The notes under the pieces: model-generated | The model's database searches: none | The model's input: only the letters and a program-made list of their open reading frames with translations | What the model was told of the DNA's origin: nothing | Made by a program: the position numbers and the translations under genes | Source of the DNA: Chthonomonas sp. | GTDB taxonomy: Bacteria > Armatimonadota > Fimbriimonadia > Fimbriimonadales > Fimbriimonadaceae | Assembly (NCBI GenBank): GCA_016788115.1 | Contig: JAEURR010000005.1 | Span: 466,516 to 530,515, forward strand | DNA: 64,000 nucleotides | Reading direction: 5' to 3' | In this document: piece after piece, positions 44,444-53,234 of the stretch | Position numbering within the stretch: the first letter of the stretch is position 1 | Layout of the letters: each line of letters opens with the position of its first letter

Positions 44444-44983
44444 ATGAAGCGCGACGACCTCTTGGATATGAATGATGCGCTTCAGCATCCCGGTCGCGAG
44501 ATCGCGGTCGATCTCAGCACCGAACTTCCGGAAGAGGAAGACATCGACCTCTTGTCCCCCGTCGAAGGGTATTTGGAGGCGGTGAGCACCGGTAATGTCT
44601 TGCTCGTCGAAGGGGAGTTCAAGACCCGATGCGTGCTCGAATGTTCGCGTTGCGGCCACCCGCTGGAGCAGGAAATCGAGTACCGGATGGAAGAGCAGTT
44701 CCAAGTCATTGGGACTCCGAGCACGTATTCGCACGACGACTACGCGCGGGTGAAGGACGAAGAGGATTACCCTCTCTTTGAAGGGAACAGTTTGATGGTG
44801 GAGAAACTGGTGCGCCAGGGACTTTTGGTGAATCTGCCGATGGCCGTCCTGTGCGAGCACGGCTGGGAAGAGCCTTGCCCGCACGAGCAGCGCCGAGTCC
44901 AAGAGGGCACCGCTGCTGCCCAAAACGACCAGCTGCAGCGGCTGAAGTCGCTTCTGCACGATGAGTCGGAGGACGCCGGTTGA
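44444..44983 (+). CDS. yceD: YceD/DUF177 family protein
   Basis: A 179-residue DUF177 protein. The core is FKTRCVLECSRCGHPLEQEIEYRMEEQF (about 60-87), with a CxxC pair, and the later EDYPLFEGNSLMVEKLVRQGLLVNLPMAVLC. In plants and E. coli the family is tied to 23S rRNA accumulation and usually lies upstream of rpmF. Here it is followed directly by plsX (4-nt overlap), and rpmF is missing. The cluster with plsX and fabH is the classic fatty acid/ribosome gene neighbourhood. Confidence 0.82.
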   Translation: MKRDDLLDMNDALQHPGREIAVDLSTELPEEEDIDLLSPVEGYLEAVSTGNVLLVEGEFKTRCVLECSRCGHPLEQEIEYRMEEQFQVIGTPSTYSHDDYARVKDEEDYPLFEGNSLMVEKLVRQGLLVNLPMAVLCEHGWEEPCPHEQRRVQEGTAAAQNDQLQRLKSLLHDESEDAG

Positions 44984-45969
44984 ATCTCGCCCTCGACGCG
45001 ATGGGGGGTGACCACGCCCCCGCCGAGATCGTAGCCGGAGCGGTCCAGGCGGCCCCGTTCATTAACGGCACAATTAGTCTCGTCGGCATTCCCGCCCAGA
45101 TCCAAGCTCACCTGCCCACCCCCGCGCCCCCGCAGATCAACATCGTCCCCGCCAGCGAGGTCGTGACGATGGACGACAAGCCGACTGAGGCACTGCGTAA
45201 GAAGAAAGACAGCAGCATCGCGGTCAGCATCGAGCTCGTGAAGGCCGGCGTCGCCGACGCGGTCGTGTCTGCAGGGAACACGGGTGCGGTGACGGCAGCG
45301 TCGCTCATTGGCTGGCGTCAGATGAAGGGGATCCACCGACCGGCGATCGCCGCCGTTTTCCCGCACCGACATGGCCATTTCTTGCTGTTAGACGCCGGCG
45401 CATCCCCGGACATCGACCCGTCAAATCTCGTTGAGTTCGGGCTGCTAGGTCGCATCTATGCCGAGCACGTGATGGGGATCAAAGACCCTCGCGTCCACCT
45501 CCTAAACATTGGCGAGGAGGAAGGGAAGGGGAACGCTTTTGCCAAGCACGCGTACCACGTGCTGAGCCAGCGCGACTGGTTCAAGGGGAACATCGAGGGC
45601 AAGGACATGTTTCGCGGCGAGACCGACGTCGTCCTATGCGATGCCTTTGTCGGCAACATCGTTTTGAAGAGCGCAGAGGGGATCGCCGAGTTCATGATGG
45701 GCAGCATCCGAGACGCCCTCCCGACCGGCACTCTCGCGAGGCTGCCTTACTTGCCACTTCGTAGCTTGCTCGCACCACTGAGGAAGAAGACGGACTACAC
45801 CGAGTATGGCGGCATGCCGCTGCTCGGGCTGAATGGCCTCACGTTCATCTGCCATGGCCGGAGCAATAGCAAGGCGATAAAGAACGCGCTGCTTTACGCG
45901 CAGCGGGCCGTGGATGCTAACCTATTGGAGAAGATGCGTGAGAGTGTGTCGTCCTCGCTGAGCACTTAG
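44980..45969 (+). CDS. plsX: Phosphate acyltransferase PlsX
   Basis: PlsX makes acyl-phosphate from acyl-ACP for phospholipid synthesis. The 329 residues start with LALDAMGGDHAPAEIVAGA and continue with VVSAGNTGAVTAASLIGWR, FLLLDAGASPDIDPSNLVEFG, LLNIGEEEGKGNA, DVVLCDAFVGNIVLKSAEG and YGGMPLLGLNGLTFICHGRS, all family landmarks. It starts with TTG in the yceD stop (TTGA) and is followed by fabH after 15 nt. Confidence 0.95.
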   Translation: MNLALDAMGGDHAPAEIVAGAVQAAPFINGTISLVGIPAQIQAHLPTPAPPQINIVPASEVVTMDDKPTEALRKKKDSSIAVSIELVKAGVADAVVSAGNTGAVTAASLIGWRQMKGIHRPAIAAVFPHRHGHFLLLDAGASPDIDPSNLVEFGLLGRIYAEHVMGIKDPRVHLLNIGEEEGKGNAFAKHAYHVLSQRDWFKGNIEGKDMFRGETDVVLCDAFVGNIVLKSAEGIAEFMMGSIRDALPTGTLARLPYLPLRSLLAPLRKKTDYTEYGGMPLLGLNGLTFICHGRSNSKAIKNALLYAQRAVDANLLEKMRESVSSSLST

Positions 45970-45984
45970 CATCTATAGACGCCT

Positions 45985-46971
45985 ATGAATCCCCGAGCGG
46001 TAATCGTCGGTACGGGTATGGCAGTTCCTGACAAGGTCCTGACCAACCACGATCTTGAGAGAATTGTCGACACCAACGACGAATGGATCACGCAGCGCAC
46101 GGGGATCAAAGAGCGACGCATGTCAGCCCCGGGTGAATCGAGCGCCATCTTGGCGACCCGAGCCGGAAAGATGGCTTTGGAGCGCGCCGGAGTCACTCCC
46201 GAAGAAGTCGAGTTGGTGATCTGCGGCACAGTCACCGGCGATATGCCATTCCCTAGCACCGCGTGTCTGGTTCAGGAGGCCCTGGGCATCCGGCAGGCAG
46301 GCGCGATGGACGTGGGGGCTGCGTGCGCAGGATTCATCTACTCCGCGGACGTCGCCGCCTCGATGATCGCAGCAGGGCGTTGCAAAACCGCGCTGGTGGT
46401 CGGCGTCGATACCCTGACCAAGTTTGTGGATTGGACGGACCGTTCGACCTGCGTTCTTTTCGGAGATGGCGCAGGTGCAGCGGTGCTTCAGGCGAAGACC
46501 GATACCGACCGCGGCCTCATCGACACGATCCTGCTGTCCGACGGTTCGGGCGCGCAGCACATCAATCTTTGTGCGGGTGGCAGTCTGCACCCGCGCAGCG
46601 AGCCCGAGTCGGCCAAATGCCGTAGCCACATCTTCATGGCGGGTGCCGAGGTGTACCGCTTCGCTGTTAACGCGATGGGCGACGCTTGTTGTCGGTTGCT
46701 TGAGCGAACGGGCATGGAGGCCAGCGACATCGACCTCTTCGTGCCGCACCAGGCAAATCTCCGCATCATCGACTCGGCGGCCAAGCGGCTCGAGCTCCCC
46801 GATGAGAAGGTCTTTATCAACGTCCACAAGTACGGGAATACGAGCGGGGGTTCGATTCCGATTGGTCTTCACGAGGCGGAAGCCGAAGGGCGACTGAAGC
46901 CCGGCATGATCGTGATGACCGTCGGCTTTGGCGCGGGCCTCGTCTGGGGCGCAAACCTCATCCGGTGGTAA
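45985..46971 (+). CDS. fabH: Beta-ketoacyl-ACP synthase III
   Basis: FabH starts fatty acid chains by condensing acyl-CoA with malonyl-ACP. The 328 residues show WITQRTGIKERR, the active-site Cys in AMDVGAACAGFIYSADVA (about 112), the His in FVPHQANLRIIDSAAKRL (about 254) and the Asn in NVHKYGNTSGGSIPIGL (about 284), with GFGAGLVWGANLIRW at the end. It is followed with a 7-nt overlap by a glycosyltransferase gene. Confidence 0.95.
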   Translation: MNPRAVIVGTGMAVPDKVLTNHDLERIVDTNDEWITQRTGIKERRMSAPGESSAILATRAGKMALERAGVTPEEVELVICGTVTGDMPFPSTACLVQEALGIRQAGAMDVGAACAGFIYSADVAASMIAAGRCKTALVVGVDTLTKFVDWTDRSTCVLFGDGAGAAVLQAKTDTDRGLIDTILLSDGSGAQHINLCAGGSLHPRSEPESAKCRSHIFMAGAEVYRFAVNAMGDACCRLLERTGMEASDIDLFVPHQANLRIIDSAAKRLELPDEKVFINVHKYGNTSGGSIPIGLHEAEAEGRLKPGMIVMTVGFGAGLVWGANLIRW

Positions 46972-48446
46972 CCACGCCTTCCAAGTCGGTCGTAATGCGC
47001 TGGGCGTGGCTCATCGCAGTGCTTCCGTTGCTCGGATGGTGGCTCACCGGGCTCCTCGACCTCGACGAAGGGTTTTACGGAGCCGTCACCGGTGAGATGC
47101 TGTGGCGCGGCGAGTGGATCACCCCGTTCTACAACGGTGCTCCCTGGTTCGAGAAACCGATTCTTCTGTACTGGCTCGCCAAGCCACTGATCTGGATCTT
47201 CGGCGATGCGCTCGGACCGCGTCTCCCGAGTGTCCTCGCCGCGCTCGGAGTGTATTGGGTCCTCTACCGAGCCGGGAACAAGTACTTGGGTGACCGGGCG
47301 GGACTCTTTGCCATGCTCGTGTGCGCGACGAGCGTCCTGTGGGTCGGTCTCGGTCGCATGATGATGACGGACGCTCTGCTGGTGCTGTGCATCACCGGCG
47401 CGGTGCTGGCCTTTTGGGAGTCGCTGCACGGCGGCCCGCGAGCGCGTTGGCTTGCCGGGTTTCTCCTGGGCGTTAGTGTGCTGGCCAAGGGGCCGGTGGG
47501 GTGCGTCCTGTTTGTGCTGCTGTACGGCTGGGTTTTCTGGCGGATGCCTGCGCTCCGGCCCAAGTTCCGTGGTGGCTGGCTGATCGGGACCGCGCTCTTT
47601 GCACTCGCGGTCGCCTCGTGGTACGTCCCGTGCTACTTGGCCAATCGCGACTTGTTTGTGGAGAAGTTCCTGATCGAGCAGAACGTGAAGCGGTTCCAAG
47701 GCGGTGACAAGGCGCACACCGTACCAGGGCTGCTCGCGCTGATCTACTATCCGGCGATCCTGCTCGTGGGAATGATCCCTTGGTCGGTTCAGATCCGGCG
47801 AGCGTGGCCCAAGCTCCTCGATGCGGCATCCCCCGAGCGAGACTTCAAGCGGCTGTGTGCTGCGTGGGCGTCGGTCGTCTTCATCTTCTTCTTCGTGGGC
47901 GGCAGCAAGCTCCCGCACTACATCGCACCGTGCATCCCACCGCTCAGCTTGCTTATCGGGGCGCACCTGGCCCAGACGCGGTTTCAGTGGAGCGATACCA
48001 AGGTGCTCCAACGATTCGCGATTGGGGCGTTGACGCTGTGCGTGATCGCCAATCTGGCGTTCTATGGCGTCTATCAGGGGTTGTTCTCGAACGACTCGCA
48101 TGCAGAGATCCACGCCCTGGCAAAACGGGCACGAGCTGGAGGCGGCACCGTTGCCGTGTATCAGATTTCCCGGCGCGGCGGCGACCTAGGCACCGGCCAA
48201 GCCAAGCTGCAAGAGACGAGCCACCCGAGCGTGGTTTTCTACCTAAAGCAGCCTGTACTGCAACTCGAAACGCCCCAAGAGATTTCCGCACTCAAGGGGC
48301 CGACTTGGATCATTACTCGCCCAGATCGGCTGTCCAAGGCCGATCTGCTGGCGATCCAGAAGAACGGAACGCGCATGGAGCTCGACCCAGGGTCCAGCTC
48401 CATGCGCGGCTACCGGCTTTACCGGGCCGAACCTAGCCGGCGTTAG
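46965..48446 (+). CDS. ArnT/PMT-like membrane glycosyltransferase (GT39/GT83 type)
   Basis: A 493-residue membrane protein with about 11 hydrophobic segments. The first periplasmic loop has LDLDEGFYGAVTGEMLWRGEWITPFYNG, with the acidic DE characteristic of undecaprenyl- or dolichyl-phosphate-sugar transferases, followed by WFEKPILLYWLAKPLIWIFG. Relatives add sugars to lipid A or proteins on the outer face of the membrane. It starts with GTG in the end of fabH. The last 25 codons contain a 12-bp hairpin, and its end overlaps the convergent peptidase gene by 14 nt. Confidence 0.82.
   Translation: MVTTPSKSVVMRWAWLIAVLPLLGWWLTGLLDLDEGFYGAVTGEMLWRGEWITPFYNGAPWFEKPILLYWLAKPLIWIFGDALGPRLPSVLAALGVYWVLYRAGNKYLGDRAGLFAMLVCATSVLWVGLGRMMMTDALLVLCITGAVLAFWESLHGGPRARWLAGFLLGVSVLAKGPVGCVLFVLLYGWVFWRMPALRPKFRGGWLIGTALFALAVASWYVPCYLANRDLFVEKFLIEQNVKRFQGGDKAHTVPGLLALIYYPAILLVGMIPWSVQIRRAWPKLLDAASPERDFKRLCAAWASVVFIFFFVGGSKLPHYIAPCIPPLSLLIGAHLAQTRFQWSDTKVLQRFAIGALTLCVIANLAFYGVYQGLFSNDSHAEIHALAKRARAGGGTVAVYQISRRGGDLGTGQAKLQETSHPSVVFYLKQPVLQLETPQEISALKGPTWIITRPDRLSKADLLAIQKNGTRMELDPGSSSMRGYRLYRAEPSRR
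48371..48407 (-). terminator. Possible terminator inside the glycosyltransferase coding end
   Basis: A perfect 12-bp stem GCGCATGGAGCT/AGCTCCATGCGC with a 13-nt loop lies within coding sequence, 26 nt beyond the stop of the convergent M28 peptidase gene. The minus-strand tail GTTCCGTTCTTCT is moderately T-rich. Confidence 0.4.
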
Positions 48447-50148
48447 GGGCTTCGGTTGGGGTGATCGTCACCTCGATTTCCGCACCATCGCGCAGGATCA
48501 CCAGCTTCACGGGGACTCCGGGCTTCGCGGTGCTCAGGACCGCTTGCAAGTCCTCGACATCGTTGACCGGTTTGCCATCGAACTTCAGTAGTCGATCACC
48601 AGCCTTGATCCCTGCCAGGGCGGCGGGACTTCCGTTGATCGTGCCGGTGATCAGCAGCCCGGGACCCGACCCACTCATATCTGGGATGAATCCGGTTCGG
48701 ACGCGGCGCCCAGTCCGCTCGCCGCTGCGTTGATTCGGCTGCACGTTGCCTGTAGGCGAAAACTTCAACTGCTCGTTGAGCGCGTCAGCCGCCTTGATCA
48801 CTCCAATCACCGACTCGCAAACCGTGACCATGCCCGGGATGTTGAGCGTGGCGATGGTGTCCTTGTGGGTGTGGTACTCCTGATGCAGCCCCGTGTTGGC
48901 GAAAAGCACGGGGACCCCGCGACGGCTGAAGGAGTACTGGTCGCTGTTCCCAGGGCTCTGGCCGACGGGTATCAGCTTGATTCCCGGCCGCTCCATCGCA
49001 CTGAGCAATCCACGTAGGCTTGGGCTCGTGTCGGCACCGAAGACGGTCAGCTCACCGTTGCGCAACCGGCCAATCATGTCCAAGTTGACCATGAGGTGGG
49101 TTCTGGACAGCGCTTTCACGTTGTCTTTGGCCCAGGCCTCGCTCCCCAGTAGCCCGAGTTCCTCCCCGGAGTACCACTGGAAAATCAGGGTCCTGCGGTT
49201 GGTGCGGTGCGTCGCAAAGTAGCGAGCGATTTCGAGGATGCCTGCCGATCCGCTTGCGTTGTCATCCGCCCCGAAGTGGATTTGCTCCATCCCGGAGAGC
49301 GAGCCGGTCTCGGCGTAGCCCAGGTGGTCCAAGTGGGCGCCGACGATGATGCTCTCGTATTGCAGCTTGGGGTCCGTCCCCGGGAGCACGGCAATGACGT
49401 TCGTCGCCTTCCCGCGGTTCGGCTCGGTATGGGTGGTCATGCTCAAAGTGGCCGGCAGCACGCGCGGTTTAGGGTCTTTCAACTCATCGGCATAGGACTT
49501 GCCCAGGAGTGCTCTCGCAAACTTCTGGTGGATCGCGATTCCAACGAGACCCGACGCTCGTCCCAGCCCCTGGCCGCTCACAAGCTTTGGTAGCTCTAAC
49601 GCGCCCCCGATCTGCGGACCGAGGAAGACGATGCCGATCGCGCCTCGGTCGAGGGCCAGCCTGGCTTTCTGGGCGTTGCCCGAGCGAGGTCCCTCCGCCG
49701 GAGTTCCGCGGAAGACCACGACGATCTTGCCCTTCACGTCGAGGTTTGCGTAATCGTTGCGGCTGTCGTTGACCATCCCGAGCCCGGCCCATACGAGCTC
49801 TCCGGTGACTTTCTTGTCCTGCGCACTGTTGGCAAGCGGTACGAAGTCGGACTCGATCTTCAGGGTTTGCCCGTTTAGATTGACCTCATTGCCTGGACCG
49901 ATCTTGTATCCAGCCGTGAGCTCGTAAGTGTGTCGGTAGCTTCCCCTGTAAGGCTGCAATCCCATGGACCGGACCTCTCGCTCGATGAACGCTTGGGCGT
50001 CACCGAGACCTTTGGAGAGCGTCATGCGCCCATGCATGGGCTCGGTGGCGATGGCGTCGAGGGTCCGTTCGATGTGGCGCTGGCTGACGTCCGACACCGA
50101 AGGGGCGCTGACCAGCGCAAGAGTGATCAAGACCGCTTGGCGAAGCAT
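48433..50148 (-). CDS. Exported M28-type metallopeptidase with PA and PDZ domains
   Basis: A 571-residue exported zinc aminopeptidase-like protein. After a signal peptide (about 1-20) comes a PA-type insert (about 120-215) and the M28 catalytic domain (VGAHLDHLGY, HFGADDNASGSAGILEIAR, the Glu in WYSGEELGLLGS, NLDMIGRLRNG, EYHTHKDT). A C-terminal PDZ domain (about 480-565; SGPGLLITGTINGSPAALAGIKAGDRLLKFDG) follows. The start at 50148 begins the signal peptide; the frame is open to 50196. It probably degrades peptides in the periplasm. Confidence 0.87.
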   Translation of the reverse strand: MLRQAVLITLALVSAPSVSDVSQRHIERTLDAIATEPMHGRMTLSKGLGDAQAFIEREVRSMGLQPYRGSYRHTYELTAGYKIGPGNEVNLNGQTLKIESDFVPLANSAQDKKVTGELVWAGLGMVNDSRNDYANLDVKGKIVVVFRGTPAEGPRSGNAQKARLALDRGAIGIVFLGPQIGGALELPKLVSGQGLGRASGLVGIAIHQKFARALLGKSYADELKDPKPRVLPATLSMTTHTEPNRGKATNVIAVLPGTDPKLQYESIIVGAHLDHLGYAETGSLSGMEQIHFGADDNASGSAGILEIARYFATHRTNRRTLIFQWYSGEELGLLGSEAWAKDNVKALSRTHLMVNLDMIGRLRNGELTVFGADTSPSLRGLLSAMERPGIKLIPVGQSPGNSDQYSFSRRGVPVLFANTGLHQEYHTHKDTIATLNIPGMVTVCESVIGVIKAADALNEQLKFSPTGNVQPNQRSGERTGRRVRTGFIPDMSGSGPGLLITGTINGSPAALAGIKAGDRLLKFDGKPVNDVEDLQAVLSTAKPGVPVKLVILRDGAEIEVTITPTEAPNAG

Positions 50149-50200
50149 GACGTCTGTCTTACCCGGTCCGAAGCCCTGCGGGTGCTCTCGGTGCATGCGC

Positions 50201-50206
50201 TACACT
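50201..50206 (+). promoter_or_regulatory. -10-like box TACACT 8 nt before the MFS gene
   Basis: TANNNT hexamer at leaderless spacing. The GAGGGGG between it and the ATG is too close to the start to be a good Shine-Dalgarno. Confidence 0.45.
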
Positions 50207-50214
50207 GAGGGGGC

Positions 50215-51540
50215 ATGGTGGAGACATCTCCCGCTGCCCAACCTGCTCCGCTCTGGAGACGAAAAGGAGTCGCACAGCTACTGCTCATCGCGCTGTGCGC
50301 CGAAATCGGTTACGCGGTCCTCAACATTTCCACGATGCCGGTCTACTTGCGCGAGGATCGGAAGTTCTCCGAAGGCGTCATCGGCCTCGTCATCGTGGCT
50401 TTCCTATTGAGCGAGGCGATCTTTAAAGGGCCGATGGGCCACTTCGCGGACAAGGTGGGTCGTCGTCGGTTCATGGTCATTGGGCCGGGTCTGACTGTCT
50501 TCACGGCGCTCCTCACTATGCTTGTGCCGCACACCGGCTGGGGGGTGGGCGAGACGCTTGCGCTCATGCTCCTTCGCGTCCTTGACGGCCTGGGGGCAGC
50601 GATGCTGTGGCCCGCGGCATTTGCCCTCATGGGGGACATGGTGCCCGCAAAGGAGCGCCAGGAATCGATGTCGCTGCTGAACACGTGCTACCTGCTGGGG
50701 ATCGCCTTGGCGTTGCCGCTTGGTGGAATCTTCAATGACGTCTTCGGTCAGTACCTCGCGGGACTCACCGGAGAGCGGACACCCTCGCTGTACTTCGCGG
50801 CGGTGCTCTTCATGGGAGCTTCCTACGCCGCCTATCGTAGCTGCCCGAGCGGTCGCGAACACCGCGCTCGGGTTTCGGACACTTCACCTACCGAGCACGG
50901 CGGCCTTGCTGAGTTTTGGTCAGCTTTGAAGCAAATTCCTGAGTACATTGCACTTGGATTGATCACCTTTGCGGGCATCGGATTCCCGATGGTCGTGATC
51001 AAACTCTTCGCGAAGGACCAGTTCCAAATGAGCGAGACCCAGTTCGGGTTGCTTGTGCTGCCCGGGGCGGCAGCGATGGCGGCCTTGTCGGTGCCAATGT
51101 CTCGCTACGGCGAGCGGATTGGTCGTGCGCGGGCAGTTCATTTGGGCATGGGACTGTGTGCGCTCGGGGTCTCGTTTATTGCCTTAGGTGGTTTTGTACC
51201 ATTCTTCCGCAGCACGCTTGCACTCGGGCTCGGCGGTATTCCGCTGGGTATCGGGTTCTTGCTCGCCATCCCCGCGTGGTATGCCAGCGTGAGCGAAATC
51301 GACCCGAATCGCCGCGCGGTGAATATCGGGGCGGTCATGACGGCCCAGGGCTTGGGTGCGATTATTGGCGCGCCGCTGGGCGGCTGGCTGTACCGAAATC
51401 TACAATCGATCAATCCTGAAATTGGACGTTATGCGCCGTTCACAGCGTGCGCGCTCTGCGTCACCGCCGCTTGGCTTACGAGCCTGAGGATCATTCGTCC
51501 CGCAGCTGACGACTCAGCGGTCAGCGAGCCGAGTCGGTAG
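50215..51540 (+). CDS. Major facilitator superfamily transporter
   Basis: A 441-residue protein with 12 predicted membrane segments and the MFS loop 2-3 motif GHFADKVGRRRFMVIGP (about 78-94), repeated in degenerate form later (MSRYGERIGRARAV). It resembles drug or sugar efflux carriers, but the substrate is not evident. The 3' end overlaps the convergent ATPase gene by 27 nt. Confidence 0.85.
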   Translation: MVETSPAAQPAPLWRRKGVAQLLLIALCAEIGYAVLNISTMPVYLREDRKFSEGVIGLVIVAFLLSEAIFKGPMGHFADKVGRRRFMVIGPGLTVFTALLTMLVPHTGWGVGETLALMLLRVLDGLGAAMLWPAAFALMGDMVPAKERQESMSLLNTCYLLGIALALPLGGIFNDVFGQYLAGLTGERTPSLYFAAVLFMGASYAAYRSCPSGREHRARVSDTSPTEHGGLAEFWSALKQIPEYIALGLITFAGIGFPMVVIKLFAKDQFQMSETQFGLLVLPGAAAMAALSVPMSRYGERIGRARAVHLGMGLCALGVSFIALGGFVPFFRSTLALGLGGIPLGIGFLLAIPAWYASVSEIDPNRRAVNIGAVMTAQGLGAIIGAPLGGWLYRNLQSINPEIGRYAPFTACALCVTAAWLTSLRIIRPAADDSAVSEPSR

Positions 51541-53217
51541 CAATCGCACGTATCGATCCGGCTCTTGGCCGACCGCTTCCGCCGCGATTTTCTTGCTCTC
51601 CGCTAGCTGGATCTGCATTTTTCGATTGCGTGCGTCCTGCGGTTTGAGCTCAACCGGCCGGTTCGTGGCCATCACCTGTTCGACGCCATGCACCACGTCG
51701 TCGATCGCGCCCGACTCATGGTCTTGCACCTTGCTGAACTGCTCCATCAGGTCCTCAAGCGCGGCGGCGATCTGGCTGAACGTGTTGCTCTTCACCACCG
51801 CCGTCAGGATCGGTCGGTTGAGCTCGCGCAGCTTGGCGGGCCGACTCTGGTAAGTCGATCGCATCGCGATCACCGCGTCGGCCTGGCTGATGTCGTTGAC
51901 GATGTAGGCGTTGACCTTTCGCTCGCGCACCGCTCGCTCCAGGCGGGTCCGCGCAATTCCGTACGGGTAAATCCGCAGTAAGTTCGGAGTCTTGGGATCT
52001 CGCCGTTCCATCGGCGGCTGCGGTGGGGCAGCAGCGGGCTCGATGGGGCGTAGCGAGGTGATTTCGTGGCGGCCGTTTCGGCGCGAAGGCTTGGGTGGCT
52101 CGGCCTCCGGGCGCTGCGAGAGGCTCGGGAATCGCTCGTTGAAGCCCGGGGCGTCGAGATCGGGTGCGACTTCCATCTGCACCACCTCGACACTGCCCGC
52201 GCGACGAACCCGGACTTCGGGCTTCGGCGGGACCCCTCGGAGGATCAGATCGACCGTCTTCTGCACGTTGCTGTGAACGGCGAGCCGGTCGTACTCCAGC
52301 AGTTCGACGACGACATCGAAGGTTGGTGGGGCTTTGCGCTCCAGCACCGTTTTCTGAGTGCCGCGTCGGCGCGCCTCATCGTCCGAGAGCGTGACCGCCT
52401 GGATGCCACCAATCAGGTCGCAAAGGGTCGGGTTCAGCATCAAATTCTCTAGCGACTGGCCGTGGGCGGTGCCGACCAACTGCACCCCGCGCTCCGCGAT
52501 GGTGCGGGCGGCCATTGCCTCGGCCTCATTGCCGATCTCATCAATGACGATGACCTCCGGCATGTGGTTCTCGACCGCTTCGATCATGACCGAGTGCTGC
52601 TCGTTCGTTCGACGGACCTGCATGCGTCGTGCGCTGCCAATGCCCGGGTGGGGTACGTCGCCGTCGCCTGCGATTTCGTTTGAGGTGTCCACGATGACGA
52701 CCCGTTTCTCGACATCGTCTGCGAGCACGCGGGCGACTTCGCGAAGCTTAGTGGTCTTACCGACGCCCGGTCGCCCCAGCAGCAAGATCGACTTGCCGCT
52801 GCGGACAAGATCGTCGATGATATCGATAGTCCCTTCCATCGCCCGGCCCACGCGGCACGTAAGGCCGATGACCTTGCCGTGGCGATTCCTGATGCCCGAT
52901 ACGCGATGAAGCGTGCGCTCGATACCGGCGCGGTTGTCGTCACCGAAATCGCCGACTGACTTGACCACGTACTCGATGTCGTGCTCGGACACCATCACGT
53001 TTTGCATCCGCTCGACGCGGCCGCCGTAGCGGATTTCTGCCGGACGTCCGTAGTCCAGTACCACCTCGACCAGGCTGTCTAGGTCAGGTGAGGTTTGCAG
53101 CTTCTCGCGGACTACGGGCGGGAGAATATCGAGGAACTGCGGGAGACCATCTGCAAAGATCGACATGAAATCTGGCGATTCGTGCCCCATGGAGTTTGAG
53201 ACGAATGCTCGCTCCAT
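51514..53217 (-). CDS. Ycf45/SpoIIIAA-like AAA ATPase with C-terminal nucleic acid-binding region
   Basis: A 567-residue protein: an N-terminal region (FADGLPQFLDILPPVVREKL, about 20-40), a RecA/AAA-type ATPase with Walker A LLGRPGVGKTTKLREVARVL and Walker B EVIVIDEIGNEAEAMAARTIAERGVQLVGTAHG, an Arg/Pro-rich linker (about 370-415), then a C-terminal region like the R3H-containing part of Ycf45 proteins of cyanobacteria and plastids. It is related to the sporulation ATPase SpoIIIAA. The exact start is uncertain (53217, 53190 or 53166); an even longer frame overlaps htrA. It follows htrA by 17 nt. Confidence 0.75.
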   Translation of the reverse strand: MERAFVSNSMGHESPDFMSIFADGLPQFLDILPPVVREKLQTSPDLDSLVEVVLDYGRPAEIRYGGRVERMQNVMVSEHDIEYVVKSVGDFGDDNRAGIERTLHRVSGIRNRHGKVIGLTCRVGRAMEGTIDIIDDLVRSGKSILLLGRPGVGKTTKLREVARVLADDVEKRVVIVDTSNEIAGDGDVPHPGIGSARRMQVRRTNEQHSVMIEAVENHMPEVIVIDEIGNEAEAMAARTIAERGVQLVGTAHGQSLENLMLNPTLCDLIGGIQAVTLSDDEARRRGTQKTVLERKAPPTFDVVVELLEYDRLAVHSNVQKTVDLILRGVPPKPEVRVRRAGSVEVVQMEVAPDLDAPGFNERFPSLSQRPEAEPPKPSRRNGRHEITSLRPIEPAAAPPQPPMERRDPKTPNLLRIYPYGIARTRLERAVRERKVNAYIVNDISQADAVIAMRSTYQSRPAKLRELNRPILTAVVKSNTFSQIAAALEDLMEQFSKVQDHESGAIDDVVHGVEQVMATNRPVELKPQDARNRKMQIQLAESKKIAAEAVGQEPDRYVRLLPTRLADR

Positions 53218-53234
53218 CTGGCCGCGATCGTATG

